DNA from: Kiloniellales bacterium
GTDB taxonomy: Bacteria; Pseudomonadota; Alphaproteobacteria; Kiloniellales; JAKSDN01
Reading direction: 5' to 3'
DNA: 34,143 nucleotides
Assembly: GCA_028280455.1 (NCBI GenBank)
Contig: JANQLT010000037.1
Span: 1-34,143 of the forward strand
The position numbers and the translations under genes are program-made. Of this stretch, positions 1 through 6,477 are shown in pieces (position 1 is the first letter of the stretch; every line of letters begins with the position of its first letter). The notes under the pieces were generated by a model. That model made no database searches, had not been told where the DNA came from, and saw only the letters and a program-made list of their open reading frames with translations.

Positions 1-96
1 GTCGCGCGCAAGCTCGGCGCCAACAAGGGCATGCAGGGCTTCCCCGGCGTCGTCGTCGACGCCCACAACAACTTCGGCCCCGGCGCCGCCGAATGA
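1..96 (+). CDS. C-terminal end of an unidentified protein (5' truncated)
   Basis: An open frame runs in from the window edge and stops at TGA 94-96, giving the last 31 residues of a protein. The tail is rich in Gly, Ala and Asn (it ends in NNFGPGAAE) and shows no motif I can assign. Codon use matches the neighbours. A GC-rich hairpin follows 72 nt downstream, consistent with the end of a transcription unit. The family cannot be named from this fragment. Confidence 0.55.
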   Translation, partial: VARKLGANKGMQGFPGVVVDAHNNFGPGAAE

Positions 97-168
97 GCGG
101 CCGAAGGAGCTGACGACGCGCGCTGTCCTCGAGAACGGGCGGCGCGCGAGGCCTGCCTGACAGTCTAG

Positions 169-188
169 GCGGCGCCTTTTGGCGCCGC
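169..188. terminator. GC-rich hairpin, possible terminator of the upstream gene
   Basis: A perfect 8-bp inverted repeat (gcggcgcc / ggcgccgc) is separated by a TTTT loop. It lies 72 nt after the upstream stop codon. No U-tract follows, so it is at best a weak intrinsic terminator. It also overlaps the candidate -35 region of the next gene and could be an operator instead. Confidence 0.35.
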
Positions 189-208
189 TGCGGCAAATCG
201 ACTATAAT
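179..208 (+). promoter_or_regulatory. sigma70-type promoter candidate for the small secreted protein gene
   Basis: TTGGCG (179-184) and a consensus TATAAT (203-208) are separated by 18 bp. This lies 36 bp before the ATG at 245. An exact TATAAT is rare in DNA this GC-rich, which makes the call credible. The -35 box matches the consensus at only about four of six positions. Confidence 0.5.
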
Positions 209-244
209 GAAGAGCCGAATAACAATGATTGCCAGGACGGCAGA

Positions 245-610
245 ATGGTCCGGCAGGGACTATCACCGGAAGTAAAGTTAAGACGTCTGCCCGCCTGCGT
301 CTTCGTGGCGGTTCTCGCCCTGGCGGCCGGGGCCCTTCCGGCCTCGGCGCTGGAGCACGGCGAGCGGCGGGCGGGCGGTCTCCAGGCCTTCGAGGCGGCC
401 AAGCGCTTCGGCATGGGGAATGTCTGGATCGCGCCGGGCCGCAGCCTGCAGGCCTGCCTGACGGGATTCCGCAATCGGGACACACTCGCGCCTCGCGCCG
501 TGAAGCCGCGACGCCCCAAGGCCGAGCGATCCCTGCCGCACCATGCCTACCTCGGCATAGAGGCAAAGCTGCTGACCTGCGGGCCCTTCAGTCTGGGCTG
601 GGACGAATAG
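245..610 (+). CDS. small secreted hypothetical protein
   Basis: The product is 121 aa. The ATG at 245 is chosen over the in-frame ATG at 179 because AGGA lies 7 nt upstream of it and it places a good signal peptide at the N-terminus. That signal has basic residues 11-14, a hydrophobic core at about 17-31 and an AlaSerAla cleavage site near residue 35. The mature part is about 86 residues, basic in the middle, with two cysteines (in QACLTGF and LLTCGPF) that could form a disulfide in the periplasm. I recognise no family. A TATAAT-containing promoter candidate lies just upstream, so it is probably monocistronic. Its 3' end approaches the convergent gene ending at 652. Confidence 0.5.
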   Translation: MVRQGLSPEVKLRRLPACVFVAVLALAAGALPASALEHGERRAGGLQAFEAAKRFGMGNVWIAPGRSLQACLTGFRNRDTLAPRAVKPRRPKAERSLPHHAYLGIEAKLLTCGPFSLGWDE

Positions 611-651
611 AGGCGGCGCGAGAGAGGGGGGCTGACGAAGCCTGCCGATCC

Positions 652-1029
652 TCACCCATAGAAGTCGTAGTCGTAGAAATCCGGTAGCGCGACGTTCGAA
701 GCCTCGACTTCCTCGTCCATGTGGATGTAGAGCGCCAGCTTGCCGTCGTTGATGGAGAGCGAGCGCGAGGCCTGCTGCGGGATCGGGATGCCATGATCCA
801 GGCAGTACTTCACGAGGGCCGAGCCGACCTCGTCGATGGCTATCTCGATCGTGCGTCCGCCGGCGGACTCCTCGCCGGCCGTCAGCTTGAGCGCCGCCGT
901 GCCGCCGGCACCTTGAACGAAGCTCAGTGCGGCGGCTGCGGTTTCGGTCGCGCTCAGTTCGGAGGCTGTGCCCAGTGCTTCGGCGAGCTCGCCGGTCTTG
1001 AAGGTTATGCGGCGCACTTCTGTCGGCAT
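652..1029 (-). CDS. hypothetical protein, 125 aa
   Basis: The product is a soluble 125-aa protein with no signal peptide or membrane segment. The N-terminal half is rich in Ala, Thr and Glu with alternating beta-like stretches (KLTAGEESAGGRTIEIAIDEV). The C-terminus is acidic and aromatic and ends in DFYDYDFYG. The start is ATG at 1029 with GGGA about 7 nt upstream. It is divergent from the ATP-grasp gene at 1372, with a 342-bp gap between them. I do not recognise a family. The acidic, Tyr-rich tail could be a protein-interaction tail, but that is only a guess. Codon use fits the neighbourhood, which supports it as a real gene. Confidence 0.6.
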   Translation of the reverse strand: MPTEVRRITFKTGELAEALGTASELSATETAAAALSFVQGAGGTAALKLTAGEESAGGRTIEIAIDEVGSALVKYCLDHGIPIPQQASRSLSINDGKLALYIHMDEEVEASNVALPDFYDYDFYG

Positions 1030-1305
1030 GTCTCAATCCCGCAAAAGGGACCTGTAAGCCCAACAGTTGCGGATTCGGCTCCCCTTGTCCAGGCCGCCAC
1101 CTCCATTTCGCGGCTATTTGGCCTCGTCATGGTCGCAACGAACCGGGTCGGCTCTCTCCATGCGCGACGGCCGCCGTGGCGGAGTCGCGCGTGGGCCGAG
1201 GTTCGAGTGTTCCGGCGGCGGCAACTCGGCGCTGCAAAGGTCTCGTTAACGCTTGTCCGAGAGGGGCGTTCGGCCGCGCGGAATCGGCTGACTGCCGCGC
1301 ATTTC

Positions 1306-1334
1306 AGGGAAATTTAACCAGTCCTCCCTAGATT
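1306..1334 (+). promoter_or_regulatory. promoter candidate of the ATP-grasp/MFS-sensor/SBP operon
   Basis: AGGGAAATTTAA (1306-1317) is followed by CTAGAT (1328-1333), and a -10-like TAGATT sits at 1329-1334. The same two blocks at the same 22-nt offset occur upstream of the histidine kinase gene (6381-6409). AGGGAA sits at the -35 position with 17 bp to the -10-like hexamer. The -35 does not match the sigma70 consensus, so an activator or alternative sigma factor is possible. The rest of the 1030-1371 gap shows no gene. Confidence 0.35.
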
Positions 1335-1371
1335 TTCGCCGAGCTTAGGCAAATCCAGGGATGAGGTCACT

Positions 1372-2580
1372 TTGTTGCACGCGGGAAGCGCGGCCTTTTC
1401 TCCGCCAGCGGCAACGCCTGTCGTGCCGCGCCGTACCGGCCGATCCAAGGAACTCCAGGAACAAGTCAGCCGCCTGCTCGAGCGGATGCGCATTGCCGTC
1501 GTCTACGGCGGTGACAAGTCGGCCGAAGGCGCCGTCATCAATCAGACCATCAACACCCGCACCTGGAAGAGCTACCAGGCCGTCGCCGAAGACATCTCCG
1601 AATCCCTGAAACGCCTTGGCGGACAACAGGTTCACCTGCTGGCCGAGGACATGAGCCTGGCCCGCAAGCTGAGCGACCTGGGGATCGATCTGGTCTGGCT
1701 CAACACCGGCGGCGTGCAAGGCTACAACCCCATGAGCCACGCCTCGGCCATGCTCGAGATGGTCGGCATCCCCTACGTCGGCCACGACCCGCTGACCGCC
1801 AGCACGCTCGACAACAAGCACAGCTTCAAGCGCGACCTGCTGGCTCTCGGCCTGCCGACGCCGCTGTTCATGAGCTGGCACCCGGGCCGATCGGACGCCG
1901 CGGCGCACGAGACGCGGCGCTTCAAGTCGATCTTCGGCGACTACGGCGGCCCCTTCGTCGTCAAGCCGGTCTCCGGCCGTGCCTCGCAGCACGTCCACGT
2001 CGTCGACGAGCCGGAAGACCTCAAGGCCACGATCGACGAGGTCTACGACGTCACGCACAACCATGTGCTGATCGAGAAGTTCATGAGCGGCCGGGAGTTC
2101 TGCATCGCGGTCTGCGGCCACGTGATCGCCAAGCAGGGCCAGCTCGAGCGCTGCGACAGCCCCTTCGTCTTCGGCGCCGTGGAGCGGGTCCTCGAGCCCG
2201 ACGAGATGATCTTCACCTCGATGGACGTCCGGCCGATCACGGTCGACCGCATCCGCGCCCTCGATCCGGTCGAGGACGCGGTGGTCGCGCGGCAGCTCGA
2301 GGATCTGGCGACCGAGGTCTTTGCCGAGCTGGGGCTGGAGACCCTCGTCCGCCTCGACGTCCGCTCCGATGAAGACGGCAAGATGTACGTCCTGGAGGCC
2401 AATCCGAAGCCCGATCTCAAGGCCCCGAAAGGAGAGAAAACCAGCTTGGTCTGCGCGAGCCTGGCGAACTACGGGATGAGCTACGACGACCTCATCCTGT
2501 CCCTGCTCGCGGATCGCATCGACCTCCTGTTCAGTCAGCGACGCGGCGCGGTCGCGCACCTCGCCTCACTCCTGAAATAG
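1372..2580 (+). CDS. D-alanine--D-alanine ligase-like ATP-grasp enzyme
   Basis: The product is 402 aa with the layout of the Ddl/ATP-grasp fold. The N-terminal domain starts MRIAVVYGG at residue 39, followed by LVWLNTGGVQGYNP and GIPYVGHDPLTAS. The ATP-binding part has KHSFKRD near 149 and GPFVVKPVSGR near 193. A metal-binding C-terminal block reads VRLDVRS...YVLEANPKPDL, with Glu at about 342. Canonical Ddl has an EVNTxPGMT-type motif there, so this is a divergent paralogue and its amino-acid substrates are uncertain. I chose the TTG at 1372 because GAGG lies 5 nt upstream. The ATG at 1486 would remove 38 residues and has no good Shine-Dalgarno. It is first in a likely operon with the sensor-MFS and SBP genes, and the family is known to join or activate small carboxylates, but its role here is unknown. 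Confidence 0.75.
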   Translation: MLHAGSAAFSPPAATPVVPRRTGRSKELQEQVSRLLERMRIAVVYGGDKSAEGAVINQTINTRTWKSYQAVAEDISESLKRLGGQQVHLLAEDMSLARKLSDLGIDLVWLNTGGVQGYNPMSHASAMLEMVGIPYVGHDPLTASTLDNKHSFKRDLLALGLPTPLFMSWHPGRSDAAAHETRRFKSIFGDYGGPFVVKPVSGRASQHVHVVDEPEDLKATIDEVYDVTHNHVLIEKFMSGREFCIAVCGHVIAKQGQLERCDSPFVFGAVERVLEPDEMIFTSMDVRPITVDRIRALDPVEDAVVARQLEDLATEVFAELGLETLVRLDVRSDEDGKMYVLEANPKPDLKAPKGEKTSLVCASLANYGMSYDDLILSLLADRIDLLFSQRRGAVAHLASLLK

Positions 2581-2588
2581 GAAAGACT

Positions 2589-2608
2589 GGCCTCCGTCAC
2601 CGGAGGCC
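2589..2608 (+). promoter_or_regulatory. hairpin covering the ribosome binding site of the sensor-MFS gene
   Basis: A perfect 8-bp inverted repeat (ggcctccg / cggaggcc) with a TCAC loop fills most of the 38-nt gap between two genes. The right arm contains GGAGG (2602-2606), the only strong Shine-Dalgarno before ATG 2619. In RNA the stem would hide it. There is no U-tract, so translational control is more likely than termination. Confidence 0.45.
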
Positions 2609-2618
2609 GAACGCACAA

Positions 2619-5030
2619 ATGGCGACCCAGAAGAAGAAACTTCACCGGATATCCGATGCCTTCACGATGTTCATCGTGTCTGGGCTGTCTCTTCTTTTGC
2701 TCATGTACGTCGCCTTCGGCGAGGGCCAGCGGACCTACCAGCAGTTCCACCTCGAGAAGCTGGTGGCGCAGGGCAGGGTGATCCAGAGCGCCATCAACAA
2801 CTTCCTGCGGCCCGGTCTGCCCCTGCGACAGTACGTCGGCTTCACGACGCGGGCCGGCACGATCCTCTCCTCGGATCCCTCGATCGCGTCCATCGTGGTC
2901 TACGACGCGGCCGGCGCGGAGGTCTTCGCCGTCGGCGAATCGGCGATACCGCTCCTGCCGGAATCGGACTCCATATCCTCCCAGGCGAGCGGCACCGCCG
3001 ACACGCGCATGTCGGACCAGTTCGTCCAGGCGGTCCTGCCGCTGAGGAACCGCTACGAGATCGTCGGCCAGCTCGCCGTGACCATGCCGCGCGCGCTCGT
3101 CGCGGACCGCGTGCAGAAGAACTTCGAGCCTCTGCTGGTCGTCGCCGGCGTCCTATCGGCCGCCTTCGGCATTGCCGTGGCGGCCTTCAGGCCGGCGCTG
3201 CGGGGCCGGCGAATGCCCTGGCTGCAGGTCGGCTACGGGCTGACCTTCCTGTTGATGGCCTGCTTCGTCATCCTGACCCTGATCAACCTCTATTCCGAGG
3301 GCGCGCAGGCCAAGACCAAGGCCCTGGCCGACTCGCTGGGACAGCGATTGACGGACATCGTCGGATTCAACCTCAACATCGAGGAGATCCGCGGGCTCGA
3401 CAAGATCTTCGGCGACTATCGCAAGCTGAACCCGGATATCAGCGCGGCCGGGCTGACGGTCAACGGCGTGGTCTCCATCCACACCGACCGCAGCAAGGTG
3501 GGCCGGCCCTGGGTCAACGACAAGCGCGACTACCAGTACACGGTCGACATCACGCCGTCGGACAGCATCCGGCGGATCGAGGTGGCCGTCGCGCTACCGG
3601 TGAACATCGTCCTGCGGCAGATCGTCAGGAGTGTGAAGAACTTCGCCGCCCTCTTCGTGGCCTCCGCCTTCATCGCGGGACTCTTCCTGCAGATGGCCGG
3701 CTCGGTCCAGCGCTATCATGAAGGCATGGACTTCGACGACGAAGAGGAGGACGTCGAACGCTACAAGGGCGAGGCCGCCCTCAGCTTCGTGAAACCGCTG
3801 TTCTTCGTGGCGGTCTTCGTCGAGCACCTGATGTACTCCTTCCTGCCGCAGTTCGTGCACGACGTGGTGGGGCAGTGGGGCTTGTCGTCGGGCTACGTCT
3901 CGGCGCCCTTCATGGCCTACTACCTGTTCTTCGCGCTCGCCTTGGTGCCGGCCGGGCACTACGCCCAGCAATTCAGCCCACGACCGTTGATCTACGGCGG
4001 CCTGATCCTGGCCGCCGCCGGCATCGCCTTGCTGCTCATGCCGGTGGACTTCTTCGTGCTGGTCCTGGCGCGCTCCTTGGCGGGAATCGGCCAGGGCATG
4101 CTGTTCATCGGCGTGCAGTCCTACATCCTGATGACGGCCTCGCCGGACCGGAAGACGCAAGGGGCTTCGATCATCGTGTTCGGCTTCCAGGGCGGCATGA
4201 TCTCCGGCATGGCGATCGGCTCGCTTCTGGTCACCTACCTCGGGTCCGACGGCGTCTTCACCCTGGCTGCCGGCGTCGCCTTCGGGCTGGCGCTCTATAC
4301 CCTGGTGCTGGTGCCGGCGATCCAGTCGAAGGACAGCAGCAACCTACGCCTCGGCATCCCGCTCAAACAGCTCGGGCTCAGTATGCTGCAGGTGATCCGC
4401 AATCTGGATTTCGTCAAGACCATGCTGTTGATCGGCATCCCGGCCAAGGCGGTGCTGACCGGCGTGGTGATCTTCGCCCTGCCGCTGCTGCTCGCCAAGA
4501 AGTCCTTCCCGCAGGAAGACATTGGCCAGATCATCATGGTCTACGCGGCCGGCGTCATCCTCGCCAGCGGCTACGTCTCGCGTCTCGTCGACCGGGTCGG
4601 GCAGACCCACAGCGTGCTCTTCTGGGGCGCCGCCATCAGCGGCATCGGCCTGATGCTGGTCGGCATGATCGACTGGACGCCGATCGCGATGGCCCCGAAC
4701 AGCTCGACCCTGGTCACCATCGTCCTGATCACCGGCATCGCCATCGTCGGCATCGCGCACGGCTTCATCAACGCGCCCGTCGTCACCCATATCGCCGAGT
4801 CCGAGCTGGCCGGCCGCATTGGCGAGAGCGCGGCAACCGCGACCTACCGCTTCCTGGAGCGGGTCGGCCACATCGCAGGTCCCATCGTGGTCGGCCAACT
4901 CTTCCTTTGGTACGGGCAGGAGGCGGAGATCCTGGGATGGATCGGCGCATACATCTTCGTCGCCGGTCTGATCTTCATCATGCTTTACACGCGCCCACGG
5001 GCGCAAACCACTCGGGAGACCCCATCATGA
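2619..5030 (+). CDS. MFS transporter fused to two N-terminal periplasmic sensor modules
   Basis: The product is an 803-aa inner-membrane protein. TM1 lies at about 15-34 and is followed by a periplasmic domain at about 35-168 containing a Cache-like stretch (SIASIVVYDAAGAEVF). TM2 is at about 169-192 and TM3 at about 203-226. A second periplasmic domain lies at about 227-340, with GVVSIHTDRSKVG near 283, as in Cache domains. TM4 is at about 342-362. A short acidic cytoplasmic linker (DFDDEEEDVE, about 371-380) leads to a 12-TM MFS domain at about 388-795. Ordinary MFS proteins have about 400 residues, so half of this protein is extra sensor. Its stop overlaps the ATG of the binding-protein gene (ATGA), which suggests translational coupling. 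It could be a ligand-gated transporter or a transceptor, and the substrate is unknown. Confidence 0.8.
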   Translation: MATQKKKLHRISDAFTMFIVSGLSLLLLMYVAFGEGQRTYQQFHLEKLVAQGRVIQSAINNFLRPGLPLRQYVGFTTRAGTILSSDPSIASIVVYDAAGAEVFAVGESAIPLLPESDSISSQASGTADTRMSDQFVQAVLPLRNRYEIVGQLAVTMPRALVADRVQKNFEPLLVVAGVLSAAFGIAVAAFRPALRGRRMPWLQVGYGLTFLLMACFVILTLINLYSEGAQAKTKALADSLGQRLTDIVGFNLNIEEIRGLDKIFGDYRKLNPDISAAGLTVNGVVSIHTDRSKVGRPWVNDKRDYQYTVDITPSDSIRRIEVAVALPVNIVLRQIVRSVKNFAALFVASAFIAGLFLQMAGSVQRYHEGMDFDDEEEDVERYKGEAALSFVKPLFFVAVFVEHLMYSFLPQFVHDVVGQWGLSSGYVSAPFMAYYLFFALALVPAGHYAQQFSPRPLIYGGLILAAAGIALLLMPVDFFVLVLARSLAGIGQGMLFIGVQSYILMTASPDRKTQGASIIVFGFQGGMISGMAIGSLLVTYLGSDGVFTLAAGVAFGLALYTLVLVPAIQSKDSSNLRLGIPLKQLGLSMLQVIRNLDFVKTMLLIGIPAKAVLTGVVIFALPLLLAKKSFPQEDIGQIIMVYAAGVILASGYVSRLVDRVGQTHSVLFWGAAISGIGLMLVGMIDWTPIAMAPNSSTLVTIVLITGIAIVGIAHGFINAPVVTHIAESELAGRIGESAATATYRFLERVGHIAGPIVVGQLFLWYGQEAEILGWIGAYIFVAGLIFIMLYTRPRAQTTRETPS

Positions 5031-6241
5031 CGAGAGCGCGACGGACACCCCAGGGCTGGGCGGGTGCGACGGCCATTGCCGGCTTGACGGCGGCCATGCT
5101 CCTGGCCACGCCCGCTGTCGGAGCCGAAGTACAGAGCTACTCGGACTGGTTCCGCTATAGCGACGAAGCAGGCGCGGCCTGGAACTTCGAAGCCGTGCCG
5201 GACGACCCGATGCAGGTCGTCATCAGCAAGAAGGAGCCGATTCCCGGCGCCGAGGAGCGCAACATCTTCGTGCTCTACCCGAAGCCCTCGTCGGCCTACG
5301 ACGTGGCGATCAGCCGGATCCTGCAGGTCCTGGCCTCCAAGAGCATCAACGCCAAGCTGAACGTGGTCAACTTCGCCCGCGATGACGCCGCGGGCCGCAA
5401 GGCGTTGGCGACGATCAACAGCAGCGACTTCGAGCTGGTCTTCTCCATGGGCTCCGCCTCGACGGCCTGGCTCTGGGAGAACTTCCGGGGCGGCAAGGTG
5501 CCGGTCGTCTCGGTCTGCTCCAAGGACCCGGTCCTGCTCGGCCAGGCGAACGACTACGAGAGCGGCTCGGGCACGAACTTCGCCTTCACCTCCCTGAACA
5601 TGCCCATCGAAGTCCAGATGGCCTACGTTCTGGAGCTGAACCCGAACCTGAAGAACTTCGGCGTGCTGGTCGATAGCCAGAACATCTCCGCCGTGCAGAC
5701 CCAGGCGAAGCCGATCGCGGCGGACGCCCGGCGCCGCGGCATTCAGGTTCTGGACCTGGAGGTGCAGAACCCGGAGAACGCCCAGGAGGAGCTCGCCGAG
5801 CTCGTCGAGGGCGCCGTCGCCACGATGCGCAAGAACGACCCGACCCTGGACCAGAGCGTCTTCTGGATCACGGGCAGCACCTCGGTCTTCCGAGAGATCA
5901 GCACGATCAACGCGCACTCCGACCGTGTCCCGGTGCTCAGCGTCGTGCCGGAAGTGGTTCGCGGCGGTGCCGACAGCGCCGTGCTGTCGATCGGCATCAG
6001 CTTCGAGAGTAACGCTCATCTGGCCGCTCTCTACGGCGTCGACGTCCTGGCCGGACGCGCCAAGGTCGGCGAGCTGCCGGTCGGCATCGTCTCGCCGCCC
6101 GACATCGCCATCAACTTCAAGAAGGCCCGGGAGATCGGTCTCGAGATTCCCTTCGCCTTCTTCGAGAGCGCCAGCTTCGTCTACGACTATGAGGGCCGGC
6201 TCGTTCGGCAGGACGGCCGTCCCGTCGAGGACGTGAACTAA
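5027..6241 (+). CDS. periplasmic substrate-binding protein, PF04392 (ABC_sub_bind) type
   Basis: The product is 404 aa with a signal peptide ending near Ala33 (ATPAVGA). The mature protein has the two-lobed periplasmic binding look: NIFVLYPKPSSAYDVAISRILQ, ELVFSMGSASTAWLW, GKVPVVSVCSKDPV, FGVLVDS, VFWITGSTS, RVPVLSV and a C-terminal PPDIAINFKKAREIGLEIP. The last phrase is typical of the PF04392 family, whose studied members bind amino acids or related ligands. The ATG overlaps the previous stop by 4 nt, with GGGAG upstream. No ABC permease or ATPase gene is adjacent, so it probably serves the neighbouring sensor-MFS protein or a receptor rather than a classical ABC importer. A strong terminator follows. 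Confidence 0.8.
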   Translation: MTRARRTPQGWAGATAIAGLTAAMLLATPAVGAEVQSYSDWFRYSDEAGAAWNFEAVPDDPMQVVISKKEPIPGAEERNIFVLYPKPSSAYDVAISRILQVLASKSINAKLNVVNFARDDAAGRKALATINSSDFELVFSMGSASTAWLWENFRGGKVPVVSVCSKDPVLLGQANDYESGSGTNFAFTSLNMPIEVQMAYVLELNPNLKNFGVLVDSQNISAVQTQAKPIAADARRRGIQVLDLEVQNPENAQEELAELVEGAVATMRKNDPTLDQSVFWITGSTSVFREISTINAHSDRVPVLSVVPEVVRGGADSAVLSIGISFESNAHLAALYGVDVLAGRAKVGELPVGIVSPPDIAINFKKAREIGLEIPFAFFESASFVYDYEGRLVRQDGRPVEDVN

Positions 6242-6274
6242 GGGCTCTTGCAGCCCGGACGATGGGGTCCCGAA

Positions 6275-6314
6275 GACGCTCCTGCTCGGTGGTGGCCGGG
6301 CAGGGGCGTTTTTT
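6275..6314 (+). terminator. rho-independent terminator
   Basis: A 10-bp stem (acgctcctgc 6276-6285 / gcaggggcgt 6300-6309, one G-T pair) is followed by six Ts (6309-6314). It lies 34 nt after the SBP stop codon and separates the ATP-grasp/MFS/SBP unit from the histidine kinase unit. Confidence 0.85.
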
Positions 6315-6380
6315 CTGCCGCAACTCTGCGGATCAGCATTTCGAGAGCTCCGATGAATCGCTCTCAAGTTGCGGAAACTA

Positions 6381-6409
6381 AGGGAATTTTAAAGGCCCAC
6401 AACTAAGAC
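6381..6409 (+). promoter_or_regulatory. promoter candidate of the histidine kinase operon
   Basis: AGGGAATTTTAA (6381-6392) and CTAAGA (6403-6408) repeat the motif pair at 1306-1334 with identical spacing. The -10-like hexamer TAAGAC (6404-6409) is 17 bp from AGGGAA. It lies directly downstream of the terminator and about 70 bp before the preferred kinase start. Confidence 0.35.
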
Positions 6410-6477
6410 TCGTGAAGTTCCCTGCAACCGACAAGGCAGCAGGTGCGCGCTACTCGAAACCCAGGGATGAAGGCGGA

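Noticed and set aside
3875..5026. Upstream extension of the SBP frame inside the sensor-MFS gene
   Set aside because: It is an out-of-frame Arg/Gly-rich translation. The signal peptide and the ATGA overlap mark 5027 as the start.
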